DNA of 64,000 nucleotides from Paenibacillus sp. ACRRY (GCF_022346995.1 NZ_JAKRNM010000010.1:1-64000), one strand, 5' to 3'; shown: positions 1-8,290, numbered from the stretch's first letter. Translations and numbers: made by a program. Notes: generated by a model from the sequence alone, not told the origin.

Positions 1-342
1 GAGACCGGTATAACAGGAGCTACTGGAGTAGGCATAACGGGAAGTACCGGTATAACAGGATCGACTGGTGTAGGTGTAACAGGAAGTACTGGAGCGACAG
101 GAACAACTGGTGTAACAGGAGCGACCGGCGTTACAGGTACAACAGGCGTAACCGGAGTAACTGGGGCAACCGGGATAAGTATTACGGGAAGTAGTGGAGC
201 AACAGGTACAACAGGAACCACAGGTACAACGGGACTTACAGGTGCTACAGGTGCAACTGGAGAGACGGGTGCGACTGGCATAACAGGAGCTACAGGTGTC
301 GGGACCACAGGAGTAACTGGCGCCACAGGTGTAACAGGAACG
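1..342 (+). repeat. In-frame 9-nt-based tandem repeat coding for Gly-X-Thr
   Basis: Degenerate units of the type GGN-NNN-ACN run through the first ~340 bases. They keep the amino-acid pattern but vary at synonymous positions, which suggests selection on protein rather than recent DNA expansion. Such tracts often change length by slippage or recombination. Confidence 0.85.
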
Positions 343-744
343 TCAGTTACAGCGGCTTCATCATACGCAGAGAATACAAGTGGTACAATTCTTGTTCTTT
401 TGGGCGGAACGGCTGTAGCTCTGCCTAATAATCAAAACATTGGTACCGGAATTACCGTGAATGGAACCAGTGATACGTTTACTCTCGCTACGGCAGGACG
501 TTATTATATTAGTTACAAAATCAATCTTACTGCAGCGCTCGCTGTCCAATCTCGGATACTGCTGAATGGTGCTGTAGCTCCACCAAGTGTAATCTCGCCC
601 GTACTTTCTCTTAGCCAATTAGCAACCGACTTTATTGTAACCGTCACAGCTGGATCAACCATTCAACTGCAATTGTTTGGTTTGGTTGCAACAGCAGTAC
701 TGTCACCTCCGGGTGCAACACTTAACATTATTCGATTAAGCTAA
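1..744 (+). CDS. Collagen-like Gly-X-Thr repeat protein, C-terminal part (5' end outside window)
   Basis: The reading frame is open from base 1 and stops with TAA at 742-744, so the start lies upstream. The first ~114 residues are Gly-X-Thr triplets (GAT, GVT, GTT, GST) with a few two- or three-residue breaks such as GV and GIS. The last ~130 residues are non-repetitive, rich in beta-prone sequence, and resemble the C-terminal trimerising jelly-roll (C1q/BclA-like) domain of exosporium filament proteins. In that family the collagen part forms a trimeric stalk, with Thr as glycosylation sites. Surface location on the spore or cell is inferred; the N-terminal targeting region cannot be seen. 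Confidence 0.8.
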   Translation, partial: ETGITGATGVGITGSTGITGSTGVGVTGSTGATGTTGVTGATGVTGTTGVTGVTGATGISITGSSGATGTTGTTGTTGLTGATGATGETGATGITGATGVGTTGVTGATGVTGTSVTAASSYAENTSGTILVLLGGTAVALPNNQNIGTGITVNGTSDTFTLATAGRYYISYKINLTAALAVQSRILLNGAVAPPSVISPVLSLSQLATDFIVTVTAGSTIQLQLFGLVATAVLSPPGATLNIIRLS

Positions 745-750
745 ATTAGA

Positions 751-788
751 AAAAAAGAGACGAACCCTTCTGGGATCGTCTCTTTTGA
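751..788. terminator. Bidirectional intrinsic terminator between the collagen-like gene and serA
   Basis: A stem AAAAGAGACGA (753-763) pairs with TCGTCTCTTTT (776-786), with A runs on one side and T runs on the other. It sits between two convergent genes and can serve both. Confidence 0.8.
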
Positions 789-810
789 CTATCTATGCAC
801 GATGTGGCAT

Positions 811-2406
811 CTATTCAAGAACAATTTCAACAGCTGTATTAAGCTCAGGCAGACCTGTAAGCTGGACAAGGACATCTTTTGGAACTGCTTTATCCACAGT
901 CAGAATCATGATTGCAGCACCACCGATAATTTTCCGTCCCACTTGCATGGAGGCAATGTTGACATCATTTTGACCAAGCAGCGTACCTACCCGTCCGATG
1001 ATACCTGGCTTATCGTTATGGGAGATCAAAATTTGGTGACTTTCTGGAGCGATATCAACCGGGAATTTGTCCAGGCGTACGATCCGTTCTCCGTAACCAG
1101 CAAGCAGCGTACCAGCTACACGGCGTTCCTCTGCTTCTTGTGTCGTTACCAACGTAACTGTGATGAGGTTAGTAAACCCTTTGGTTGTGGATGTTTGGCT
1201 TACAACCACATTCAGATCGCGGGTTTTGGCCAGATGCATGGAGTTAACGATATTTGCTTCTCCGCCCAGATGTCTTGCGAGAATGCCCTTAACAATGTAA
1301 CGAGTGAGAGGCGACGTATCTACTTCTGAAAGGTCACCTGCATAGTCAATTCGAATCTCTTGCACTGCATTTTGTGTAATTTGGGCTGCAAAGCTACCCA
1401 GGGTTTCACCAAGCTTAAAGTACGGCTGGAGTTTGTTCATAACCGTTGGCGCAACAGCTGGCATGTTTACAGCGTTTTTGAACGGTTCATTCCGCAAAAT
1501 ATGAAGAACCTGCTCCGATACATCAATCGCTACATTTTCTTGTGCTTCCACGGTGGATGCACCCAGGTGAGGCGTAACGATGATACTTGGGTGGTTCAAG
1601 AAAGGGTGATCATGTGCTGGTGGCTCGCTTTCAAATACGTCAAATGCAGCACCTGCAACAATACCTTCATCGATCGCTTCCACAAGAGCCATTTCATCAA
1701 TGACTCCGCCACGAGCACAGTTGATAATGCGCATACCCTTTTTCATGATTTCAAATTGTGCACGGGAGATCATGTGACGAGTTTCAGGTGTCAGAGGAGT
1801 GTGTACCGTCATGAAGTCGGCATTACGAATGATGTCATCCACGCTGGCCAGTTTAACTTGAAGTTTCTCAGCGCGTTCCTGGGTCAGAAACGGGTCATAT
1901 GCGAGAATATCCATACCAAAGGCTTTGGCGCGTTTGGCAACCTCACTACCGATTCGTCCCATTCCGAGTACGCCCAGAGTTTTATTTCTGAGTTCCACAC
2001 CCAAGAAGGTTTTACGATCCCATGTACCTTGAATGGTTTTGGCGTAAGCCTGTGGGATGTGACGTGCCAATGCCATCATCATGGCAAATGTATGCTCACA
2101 TGTCGTGATGGTATTACCATCAGGCGCATTAATAACGATGATACCGCGTTGAGTGGCAGCCTCCAGGTCAATGTTATCCACCCCAACCCCTGCACGGCCA
2201 ATGACCTTGAGATTTGTTCCAGCGGCCATAATACGATCGGTAACACGAGTTTGGCTTCGAACGAGAAGGGCGTCATAATTTCCAATAATAGCTACAAGCT
2301 CATCTTCACTAAGACCGGTATTTTTCTCAACTACAACATCATTTGCATCCACCAGTTGCTGAATACCCAGATCACTGATTGGGTCCGATACTAACACTTT
2401 GTACAT
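811..2406 (-). CDS. serA: D-3-phosphoglycerate dehydrogenase
   Basis: First enzyme of the phosphorylated serine pathway: oxidises 3-phosphoglycerate to 3-phosphohydroxypyruvate with NAD in the cytosol. The 531-residue protein has the D-2-hydroxyacid dehydrogenase fold: nucleotide motif GMGRIG at about 148-153, then the RGGVIDE and HLGAST signatures carrying catalytic Arg, Glu and His. An intervening ASB domain follows, and a C-terminal ACT domain (about 455-531, HNDKPGIIGRVG) is the usual serine-sensing module. Length matches Bacillus SerA (~525). AGGAGGAAGAAACC precedes the ATG. A T-box leader upstream (2572-2848) indicates control by uncharged tRNA. The gene is convergent with the collagen-like gene. 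Confidence 0.97.
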   Translation of the reverse strand: MYKVLVSDPISDLGIQQLVDANDVVVEKNTGLSEDELVAIIGNYDALLVRSQTRVTDRIMAAGTNLKVIGRAGVGVDNIDLEAATQRGIIVINAPDGNTITTCEHTFAMMMALARHIPQAYAKTIQGTWDRKTFLGVELRNKTLGVLGMGRIGSEVAKRAKAFGMDILAYDPFLTQERAEKLQVKLASVDDIIRNADFMTVHTPLTPETRHMISRAQFEIMKKGMRIINCARGGVIDEMALVEAIDEGIVAGAAFDVFESEPPAHDHPFLNHPSIIVTPHLGASTVEAQENVAIDVSEQVLHILRNEPFKNAVNMPAVAPTVMNKLQPYFKLGETLGSFAAQITQNAVQEIRIDYAGDLSEVDTSPLTRYIVKGILARHLGGEANIVNSMHLAKTRDLNVVVSQTSTTKGFTNLITVTLVTTQEAEERRVAGTLLAGYGERIVRLDKFPVDIAPESHQILISHNDKPGIIGRVGTLLGQNDVNIASMQVGRKIIGGAAIMILTVDKAVPKDVLVQLTGLPELNTAVEIVLE

Positions 2407-2571
2407 GGTTTCTTCCTCCTTAGTATGTGTATCTATATCGTCAAGGACTTACCTCAGCCATGAGGTGTTCCTTAAAACCAGGTTCATTCTTCCGCTCAAC
2501 AACGCGGTGTCGCAGCAGAGGGGAGAGGTGTAATAATAGAGTGGCCCCCACGTATATTCCTAAAAATAAAT

Positions 2572-2848
2572 CAAAAAACTCTCAATCCACATACTGCTTG
2601 CGCAATAAGGGACGAGAGTTGTCGTGGTACCACCCTAATTCACTGCCGCTTCGCAACGACAGTCTTCGCGGTCAATAAAGACCGAAGAGGATAACGGCTC
2701 TAAACCGATTGCACCTACTCCAATTTCAATGCAATAACTCAGGAACGCTCAAGATCCATTGCCTGCCACCGATTTGCACCGTCCATCGGCTCTCTGTAAG
2801 AACAAAGCAACATCTTTTTTCCATCATCGTGTTTAACGTGACTAATTT
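2572..2848 (-). promoter_or_regulatory. T-box riboswitch leader of serA
   Basis: On the minus strand the conserved antiterminator sequence AGGGTGGTACCACG lies at 2636-2623. It is followed by a terminator in which AACTCTC (2620-2614) pairs with GAGAGTT (2583-2577) and runs into T6. Upstream are the Stem I hallmarks AGAGAGCCGATGG...GGTGCAAATCGG (about 2796-2765) and GGAGTAGG (about 2722-2715). T-boxes bind uncharged tRNA and switch to antitermination. Serine is the expected effector; Ser triplets UCC (2744-2742) and AGC (2749-2747) both fall in the region expected to hold the specifier, and I cannot decide between them. About 165 nt separate the terminator from the serA ATG. Confidence 0.9.
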
Positions 2849-2854
2849 TTTCAT

Positions 2855-2884
2855 AATGTATCATGGCTAACATGACCATGTCAA
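2855..2884 (-). promoter_or_regulatory. Sigma-A promoter of the serA T-box transcript
   Basis: Minus-strand TTGACA (2884-2879) and TACATT (2860-2855), 18-nt spacer. The predicted start near 2848 is just upstream of the T-box Stem I region. Confidence 0.6.
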
Positions 2885-3081
2885 TAGGCATAAATGTTTT
2901 AATGCAGATGACTTGGATCACGTTCATTTATCAGCGGTTTACTATGGAAGATGCCTAAATCATATTATAAAAAGTAGTAGTGAATTTAAAGATTAAAAAA
3001 ATAAATGAGTCGTTACGATGAGCCCGAAATTCGGGTAACAAAGGATAGGAAACCGGGACTTGAGGCAGGTCTTGAACCAAT

Positions 3082-3110
3082 TTGGATTTTTGGCTATCAT
3101 TTAGTATACT
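3082..3110 (+). promoter_or_regulatory. Sigma-A promoter for the CPBP/hypothetical/metallophosphoesterase operon
   Basis: TTGGAT (3082-3087), 17-nt spacer, TATACT (3105-3110). The start point near 3117 lies inside the longest possible reading frame of the next gene, which argues for the downstream ATG at 3173. Confidence 0.6.
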
Positions 3111-3172
3111 ATCCGATTGGGCAGCCAAGTAGGTTATCCATCAAATATCTAGTAAGAGGACAGACGCAGGCG

Positions 3173-3766
3173 ATGAAAAAATCAAAGTTTTCCAAGTTTA
3201 AGATTCAGAAGGCTGAACCACAGCAGCTTACCGAGCGCTTGCTTCTGATCAATCTATACTTTACACAAGGTTTAACTCTGATCATAGGAGTTATATGGAT
3301 TTTATTGCAGAAGCGAAATCTGTTCGACGTGCTTGCTTGGCCTGAAAGTGTTCATTTTATTTGGTGGGGGCTTGGTCTTGCTGGCATTATGCTGGTCATG
3401 GATTTGGTTCTGTCCTATGTCATTCCTCAGGAGAGCATGGATGACGGAGGAATCAATGATATGCTGTTCAGGTCTCGCCCCATCTGGCATATCGTATGTA
3501 TAGCAGCCATTGTCGCTATTTGTGAAGAATTGTTGTTTCGTGGAGCCATTCAGCATGCCATTGGGCCTTACTGGACTAGCATATTGTTTGCAGTAATTCA
3601 TATTCGATATCTTCGCCACTGGATTCCTACAGGTTGGGTATTTGTTTCAAGCTATGGATTGGGTTGGATTTATTTGCAATCCGGCACATTGTGGGCGCCG
3701 ATATTATGTCACTTTATTATTGATTTGGTGTCCGGATTAGCGATACGTTTTCGGAGGGGATCATGA
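3173..3766 (+). CDS. CPBP-family intramembrane metalloprotease
   Basis: A 197-residue polytopic membrane protein with the CPBP (CAAX protease and bacteriocin-processing, Abi) motifs: EELLFRG (EExxxR), FAVIH (FxxxH) and a final HFIID. Glu and His residues of these motifs form the active site in the membrane. Family members cleave prenylated or membrane substrates or act in bacteriocin self-immunity; the substrate here is unknown. The frame extends upstream to 3005, but the promoter at 3082-3110 and AGAGGA at 3155-3160 favour the ATG at 3173. It overlaps the next gene by ATGA. Confidence 0.8.
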   Translation: MKKSKFSKFKIQKAEPQQLTERLLLINLYFTQGLTLIIGVIWILLQKRNLFDVLAWPESVHFIWWGLGLAGIMLVMDLVLSYVIPQESMDDGGINDMLFRSRPIWHIVCIAAIVAICEELLFRGAIQHAIGPYWTSILFAVIHIRYLRHWIPTGWVFVSSYGLGWIYLQSGTLWAPILCHFIIDLVSGLAIRFRRGS

Positions 3767-4212
3767 ACCAGCAATTAAGTAGAATGAAGACATATGGTAG
3801 TCAGCGCCACCGTCACTCGGACAAAACAGAGAAAACCGAGCGAACTTCGGCACCTCAAGTGAACTTGGTTGCTGAACCGGCTGCTGCATTGGAGGGGTCG
3901 GGGGCATCATTGTCCACCGTATCCGTACCAAGATCACAACGCAAGTCGTATGCTTCAGAATTGGAAAGCCCAGTGCTCCCCAGCCGGGCTCCAGCACGTT
4001 CCAAATCTTCGCGAAAAGCGACCGATGAAACGGTCACGGAAGCAGGTTCACTTCCTACCCGAACCGAGCTTCATCCTTCACGCAGATTGCGGTTAAGTAA
4101 ACGATTTGTCAATTCACTCATCTTTATTTTTGTTTTACTCACGATCAGCCTTGTCTGGTGGGGCATAAAAGGGGCTCCGCCACTAAACACATTTCTTCCT
4201 TGGCCTTGGTAA
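3763..4212 (+). CDS. Hypothetical protein with one C-terminal membrane segment
   Basis: Not recognised. The 149-residue product has a polar, Ser/Arg/Glu-rich, probably disordered first ~108 residues and one hydrophobic segment near 112-132 (LIFIFVLLTISLVWW), followed by a short tail. This suggests a tail-anchored protein with a cytosolic disordered part. Its ATG overlaps the stop of the CPBP gene (ATGA) and its TAA overlaps the likely ATG of the phosphoesterase (TAATG), so the three genes are probably translationally coupled. Function cannot be inferred beyond association with the membrane. Confidence 0.6.
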   Translation: MNQQLSRMKTYGSQRHRHSDKTEKTERTSAPQVNLVAEPAAALEGSGASLSTVSVPRSQRKSYASELESPVLPSRAPARSKSSRKATDETVTEAGSLPTRTELHPSRRLRLSKRFVNSLIFIFVLLTISLVWWGIKGAPPLNTFLPWPW

Positions 4213-5006
4213 TGATAGTCTGGTTTGCTTCTGTGTTGATGGTGGTTTTCATATTAATAGTTCATATGTGGCGCGAAGCGCACCTCCACCGGGTCGTGGA
4301 GGATGAAGTTGAAGTAAACCGTTTACCCCTTTCGTTTGATGGAAGCGTCATTTTGTATGTATCCGACCTTCATAAGAGAAAATTGAGGCAGGAGGACATT
4401 AAGCCATTATTAGGCCAGGTGGACTGGGTTCTGATCGGTGGAGATGTGGCGGAAAAGGGGATTTCATGGTCTATCGTCAGACACAATATGCAACTACTGA
4501 CCAATATCGCACCCGCTTATGCGGTTTATGGAAACCATGACAAACATGCGGGAACGGCTCAGTTGGCTCGGATTTTCCGGGAAACTGGGATTCGGCTTCT
4601 ACAGGATCAGGTTGTGTCTCTTCAACAAGGTGATTCCAGCATAAAGCTCGCCGGTGCGGATTATCGGTCTCGAGAACTCAGTAATCACCTCACCGAAAAG
4701 GACAGGAATGATTGCTTGATTGTATTAATTCACGATCCACTTCAGGCAAAGAGTGTTCACGATTATGCTGATCTTGTCTTAAGTGGGCATACACACGGGG
4801 GACAACTGGTGATCCCGTTTCTTGGACCACTTTTTCTTAACAAAACTTACCGGAATGTGTCGAACGGATGGTACACCTTGAAACGGTTGAACGGTGATCC
4901 GGATGGCAAAATGCTGGTCAGCAGAGGTTATGGAACGAATCATTTGCCGCTCAGGTTATGCTGTCCAGCCGAGATGCACAAGATTACATTAAAATTAAAA
5001 AAATAA
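4212..5006 (+). CDS. Membrane-anchored metallophosphoesterase (YkuE-like)
   Basis: The 264-residue protein begins with a transmembrane segment, followed by a calcineurin-like phosphoesterase domain with all metal-binding motifs in order: SDLHKRK (DxH), GGDVAEKG (GD), YGNHDKH (GNHD), IHDP and SGHTHGGQ (GHxH). The family holds two metal ions and hydrolyses phosphoesters; YkuE-type members act on membrane or wall-linked substrates, but the substrate here is unknown. A GTG at 4158 is an alternative start; ATG 4212 is preferred because it gives a one-base TAATG overlap with the upstream gene and starts just before the membrane helix. Confidence 0.85.
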   Translation: MIVWFASVLMVVFILIVHMWREAHLHRVVEDEVEVNRLPLSFDGSVILYVSDLHKRKLRQEDIKPLLGQVDWVLIGGDVAEKGISWSIVRHNMQLLTNIAPAYAVYGNHDKHAGTAQLARIFRETGIRLLQDQVVSLQQGDSSIKLAGADYRSRELSNHLTEKDRNDCLIVLIHDPLQAKSVHDYADLVLSGHTHGGQLVIPFLGPLFLNKTYRNVSNGWYTLKRLNGDPDGKMLVSRGYGTNHLPLRLCCPAEMHKITLKLKK

Positions 5007-5013
5007 CAAAATA

Positions 5014-5047
5014 AAACAGCCTTGATCTATATGGATCAGGGCTGTTT
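5014..5047. terminator. Bidirectional terminator
   Basis: AAACAGCCTTGATC (5014-5027) pairs with GATCAGGGCTGTTT (5034-5047), flanked by A and T runs. It separates the convergent metallophosphoesterase and deacetylase genes. Confidence 0.8.
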
Positions 5048-5057
5048 ATCTATATTG

Positions 5058-5942
5058 TCATCTGGCTTGAAGCTCTATTGAACGAGGATCTACAAAAGAA
5101 TATCCCTTGTTCTCCAGCTTTGTTAACAAATCATCTAGGGCTTCTACAGTCCAAGGAAGTTCATGCATCAATATATTACTTCCGGGATTTAACTGATCAA
5201 GCACGTTCTGAATGACTTTATCGGGTTTGTTCTGGGTGCTCTTGTCCCAGTCCAGCGATCCGTTGGACCATGTCATGTATAACATGCCATTTTCTTTGAC
5301 TGTTTCTTTCAAAGCGTCATTACCAGAACCAAACGGAGGGCGGAAAAATTCAGGCTCCACACCAATCGTTTCTTTGACGATGTTTTGAACATCCGTTACC
5401 TGCTTGGCAGCTTCAGCAGTGGACATTTTCTTGAGGTCCTCGTGGTCCCAAGCGTGGTTGCCAATAATTTGCTCACGCTCGTAAATAAGCTTTAACAATT
5501 CCGGATGGCTTTTGACACGATATCCATTAACGAAAAATATGGCTTTGGCATCATGTTTGTCCAGTGTATCAATTAATCCATTAATCATTTCTGCTTCCTT
5601 AGGGCCGTCATCGAATGTCAGGAGAACGACCTTCTTCTCACCGTTTTCATCATTGGGTTTGATGTAATAATTTTCATTCATATGATATGTCTTCTCAATG
5701 TGTTGTTCTTTTTTATCCTCAGTTACTTCTGTTTCTTGCTCTTTTTCTTCTGTTTGCTCCAGGCTGTCTGGAGTCGAAGATTCGTCATCTTCCACGGAGT
5801 TTGAAGCACTTTCTTCACTCGGTACAGGAGAGACGGTTTCTTTCTCAGAAGCGGTGTTTTCGTTAGATGTTGCTTCCTGTGCTCCACATGCTGACAACAG
5901 GAGACATGCGGCAATAAGGATTGTGGCAGTCGTTCTAAACAT
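5058..5942 (-). CDS. Polysaccharide deacetylase family lipoprotein (CE4)
   Basis: The 294-residue precursor has a lipoprotein signal peptide ending in LLSAC (Cys ~19), then a Ser/Glu-rich, probably disordered linker to about residue 85, then a NodB-type deacetylase domain. Catalytic motifs are visible: TFDDGP (Asp base and metal ligand), NHAWDHEDL (HxxxH metal ligands), FRPPFGSGN (RxPxG), DWDKS and a final ILMHE. The family removes acetyl groups from peptidoglycan or other amino-sugar polymers using a divalent metal. Anchoring by lipid outside the membrane fits wall modification. AGGAAAGTGAG precedes the ATG. The exact substrate is not evident. Confidence 0.88.
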   Translation of the reverse strand: MFRTTATILIAACLLLSACGAQEATSNENTASEKETVSPVPSEESASNSVEDDESSTPDSLEQTEEKEQETEVTEDKKEQHIEKTYHMNENYYIKPNDENGEKKVVLLTFDDGPKEAEMINGLIDTLDKHDAKAIFFVNGYRVKSHPELLKLIYEREQIIGNHAWDHEDLKKMSTAEAAKQVTDVQNIVKETIGVEPEFFRPPFGSGNDALKETVKENGMLYMTWSNGSLDWDKSTQNKPDKVIQNVLDQLNPGSNILMHELPWTVEALDDLLTKLENKGYSFVDPRSIELQAR

Positions 5943-6035
5943 AATTTCAACTCACTTTCCTGTATTTATGCGGAATGAGATGTGGTGCTTCCGCAAACAC
6001 TAGTTGTGATCTTAACATAAGAGGAGGTTGGTGTA

Positions 6036-6389
6036 ATGAAGGCGTCATCCTTTTTTTGGGGGATTGTAGTTGGCGTTGCTGCCAGTTCATATCTGTCCAA
6101 GGGCAAAGTTCCCATGTTGTCTTCACTCTCGTCCGGCAACATGATGGGCCAAGCCAAGCACAAGATGATGGAAATGACTTTTCCAGGCATGGATGGATTC
6201 AGCCCTAAGAATAATGAGCATAGTGAATCCCACAAAAGTGCATTGAAAAAAACAGCAAGAGCCATTACCCCGCAGGAAAGAGAAGAAAACATGAACATGC
6301 TCAAAGATTTTATTCGCACCAATCCGGATGTTAAACAAGAAGTTGAGCAAATTTTGACTCAAACAAACACAACAGTACCCGGTTTATAA
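6036..6389 (+). CDS. Hypothetical small protein with N-terminal membrane anchor
   Basis: Not recognised by family. The 117-residue product starts with a short hydrophobic segment (FFWGIVVGVAASSYL, about residues 6-20), as in YtxH-like anchor proteins, and continues with a Met- and Lys-rich soluble part ending in a helix-prone segment. A strong AAGAGGAGG lies 9 nt before the ATG and a clear terminator follows (6407-6450), so it is a genuine monocistronic gene. The divergent neighbour is the deacetylase. No function can be given. Confidence 0.7.
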   Translation: MKASSFFWGIVVGVAASSYLSKGKVPMLSSLSSGNMMGQAKHKMMEMTFPGMDGFSPKNNEHSESHKSALKKTARAITPQEREENMNMLKDFIRTNPDVKQEVEQILTQTNTTVPGL

Positions 6390-6406
6390 ACCAAAACTAC
6401 TGGAAT

Positions 6407-6450
6407 AGAATCAACCACAGTCTTGTATGATGTGGATTGATTCTTTTTTT
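6407..6450 (+). terminator. Intrinsic terminator
   Basis: GAATCAACCACA (6407-6418) pairs with TGTGGATTGATTC (6431-6443), followed by a run of T. Confidence 0.85.
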
Positions 6451-6576
6451 GTCGATTTTACTTCGTGCATTTGCAGGTATAAAATGATAACATAACTACA
6501 TAGATTTATTTTCAGCACATATTGTTTTGTGCTTCATAATCTGTTATAAGACTTGCTTATAAAGGGGAGATCCTGT

Positions 6577-7191
6577 ATGAAAATAGAACGATTAAGTCAC
6601 GATAAGATACGGATTTTCCTGACCTTTGACGATCTGAGCGAGCGCGGAATACAAAAAGAAGATATGTGGCAGGAAATACCTAAAGTTCATGAACTGTTCA
6701 CTGAAATGATGGATCAGGCATATTCCGAACTTGGGTTCGATGCTACAGGTCCACTTGCTGTCGAAGTATTCGCACTTCCCGCTCAAGGAATGGTGGTCAT
6801 TGTTACGCGTGGGAAATATGATCCGCAACAATATGGTTCGGGCAATGAGGATGATCTGCCTGAAGAAGTTTATGAGATGGAAGTTACACTGGAGCAGAGT
6901 GATTCCATTGTATATGCCTTTAAGGATTTTGAAGTCTTGATTGAGGCTGCACATATGTTGCGTCAACATGTAACGAATGCGGGAAGACTCTATTCCTATA
7001 AAGATAAGTGGTTCCTGCATCTGGAACCGGACGAAGTCGATACCACCAAACATGCTGCGTTAATAGCGCTGCTTGCTGAATTTGGTGAGGGTTCTTCGGT
7101 TACGCCAGCAGTAATGGAAGAGTATGGCAAAGTCATTATGCCTGAACAGGCTATTGAAGTGATCTGCACCCATTTCAAACGTCAGGATTAA
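6577..7191 (+). CDS. mecA: Adaptor protein MecA (competence negative regulator)
   Basis: MecA links substrates to the ClpC/ClpP protease; in Bacillus it targets ComK and activates ClpC hexamers. The 204-residue protein starts with the family pattern of an N-terminal substrate-binding domain (IERLSHDKIRIFLTFDDL, then ERGIQ). An acidic linker follows near 95-105, then a C-terminal ClpC-binding domain (SIVYAFKDFEVLIEAAHML). Length is close to the Bacillus protein (~218). A frame-consistent ATG at 6553 has no ribosome site; AAAGGGGAGAT precedes 6577. Confidence 0.9.
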   Translation: MKIERLSHDKIRIFLTFDDLSERGIQKEDMWQEIPKVHELFTEMMDQAYSELGFDATGPLAVEVFALPAQGMVVIVTRGKYDPQQYGSGNEDDLPEEVYEMEVTLEQSDSIVYAFKDFEVLIEAAHMLRQHVTNAGRLYSYKDKWFLHLEPDEVDTTKHAALIALLAEFGEGSSVTPAVMEEYGKVIMPEQAIEVICTHFKRQD

Positions 7192-7232
7192 AATCAATTG
7201 CAAACGCGTCTTAGTCAGAGGAGGGAATTTCG

Positions 7233-7928
7233 GTGCTTTTGTTTTCGGTTTTAGCGGCAGCAGTAGCTCCGGGTCTCGCCTTGTTAACATATTTTTATCT
7301 GAAAGACCGTTATGATTCTGAGCCACTTCATATGGTACTAAGAGTATTCGTCATGGGTATTTTGATGGTGTTGCCTGTGATGATTATTCAACGAGGTATG
7401 ATGCTTTGGCTCGGAGATAACCCTTACGTTGAGTCAATTCTCATTTCTGGCGGGGTTGAGGAATTCGTCAAATGGTTTGTGTTATACCATATCATTTATA
7501 ATCACACGGAGTTTGATGAGCCATATGACGGAATTCTATACGCCGTTGCTGTTTCACTTGGTTTTGCTACGGTGGAGAATGTTTTGTATGCCTTTGCGGG
7601 GAATGCATCCGTCTCAGCCATGTTTCTCCGTGCATTACTTCCTGTGTCAGGACACGCCATGTTTGCGGTGATTATGGGGTATTACATGGGGCGGGCCAAG
7701 TTTACGGATGGTAAGAAGAAACGTTGGTTCTTGATGCTCTCCTTACTGCTTCCATTTTTCTGGCATGCGCTGTACGATGTCATCATGAACACGATGACAA
7801 ACTACTGGTTGTGGTTCATAGCACCGCTAATGGCGGGATTATGGTATGGAGCCATGGGCAAAATTACGCGGGCTAACAACCGCTCTCCTTTTCGATTTGT
7901 GAAACGGGAGGAAGAGATTAAATTATAG
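7233..7928 (+). CDS. prsW: PrsW-family intramembrane protease
   Basis: PrsW of Bacillus subtilis makes the first cut in anti-sigma factor RsiW. The 231-residue polytopic protein shows the family's glutamate motifs: GGVEEFVKW (EExxK), SLGFATVEN (ATVEN) and a later SGHAMFAVIMGY with a conserved His in a membrane segment. It starts with GTG (7233) after GAGGAGGG. In Bacillus it is followed by sleB-ypeB; here ypeB follows after a terminator and one small gene, and sleB is absent. An ECF sigma/anti-sigma pair lies at 46000-47225, but nothing in the sequence shows that it is a PrsW target. Confidence 0.9.
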   Translation: MLLFSVLAAAVAPGLALLTYFYLKDRYDSEPLHMVLRVFVMGILMVLPVMIIQRGMMLWLGDNPYVESILISGGVEEFVKWFVLYHIIYNHTEFDEPYDGILYAVAVSLGFATVENVLYAFAGNASVSAMFLRALLPVSGHAMFAVIMGYYMGRAKFTDGKKKRWFLMLSLLLPFFWHALYDVIMNTMTNYWLWFIAPLMAGLWYGAMGKITRANNRSPFRFVKREEEIKL

Positions 7929-7934
7929 AAATAC

Positions 7935-7991
7935 GGACACACTGGTGGACATGGAGCGCGTACTGCGCCTGATGCCCCGGTGTGTTTTTTT
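7935..7991 (+). terminator. Intrinsic terminator after prsW
   Basis: GGACACACTGG (7935-7945) pairs with CCCCGGTGTGT (7975-7985), enclosing an inner GCGCGTACTGCGC hairpin; seven T follow. Confidence 0.75.
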
Positions 7992-8045
7992 GTTTCCAAG
8001 CTAAAGAATTCCCGGGGAATGATCAACAGAAACGGGGACAGCGTA

Positions 8046-8216
8046 ATGAGGATAAAAATTAAAATCAGATGCAAACAGTGCGGAGAGCGGTTTACGCTGC
8101 GCGGCAAAAAAGAAAGAGGGCGAATTGAGACCGGATTTAAGCAGTGTCTGTGTGACAATCGGGATCAATTTGAAATTGAAGAAGATGGCGGTACGTCTTG
8201 GATTCAAATGAACTAA
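8046..8216 (+). CDS. Small putative zinc-ribbon protein
   Basis: A 56-residue protein with CKQC (residues 9 and 12) and CLC (34 and 36), a spacing compatible with a small treble-clef or zinc-ribbon site, inside a basic first half and an acidic last third. GGGGAC lies 7 nt before the ATG. It occupies the position where sleB sits between prsW and ypeB in Bacillus. No family is recognised; the metal site is inferred from the cysteines only. Confidence 0.6.
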   Translation: MRIKIKIRCKQCGERFTLRGKKERGRIETGFKQCLCDNRDQFEIEEDGGTSWIQMN

Positions 8217-8259
8217 ACAGCTCGTAAAGAGTCAAACATTGTGCCGGCTGGAAAACCGA

Positions 8260-8290
8260 TGCATAAGAGGACTTTCTTCGATCCACAATA
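8260..8290 (+). promoter_or_regulatory. Sigma-G (forespore) type promoter of ypeB
   Basis: TGCATA (8260-8265), 18-nt spacer, CACAATA (8284-8290), close to the sigma-G consensus TGMATA / CATAMTA. sleB-ypeB of Bacillus is known to be forespore-expressed under sigma-G, which fits. Confidence 0.6.

Noticed and set aside
1..342. CRISPR-like or satellite DNA repeat
   Set aside because: The period is 9 nt, in frame and Gly-X-Thr coding; there are no spacers.
1360..2394. 344-residue plus-strand frame opposite serA
   Set aside because: It is a shadow of serA, whose motifs, ribosome site and T-box are clear; the shadow has no ribosome site.
3005..3172. N-terminal extension of the CPBP protein
   Set aside because: It lies upstream of or over the TTGGAT-TATACT promoter and has no ribosome site.
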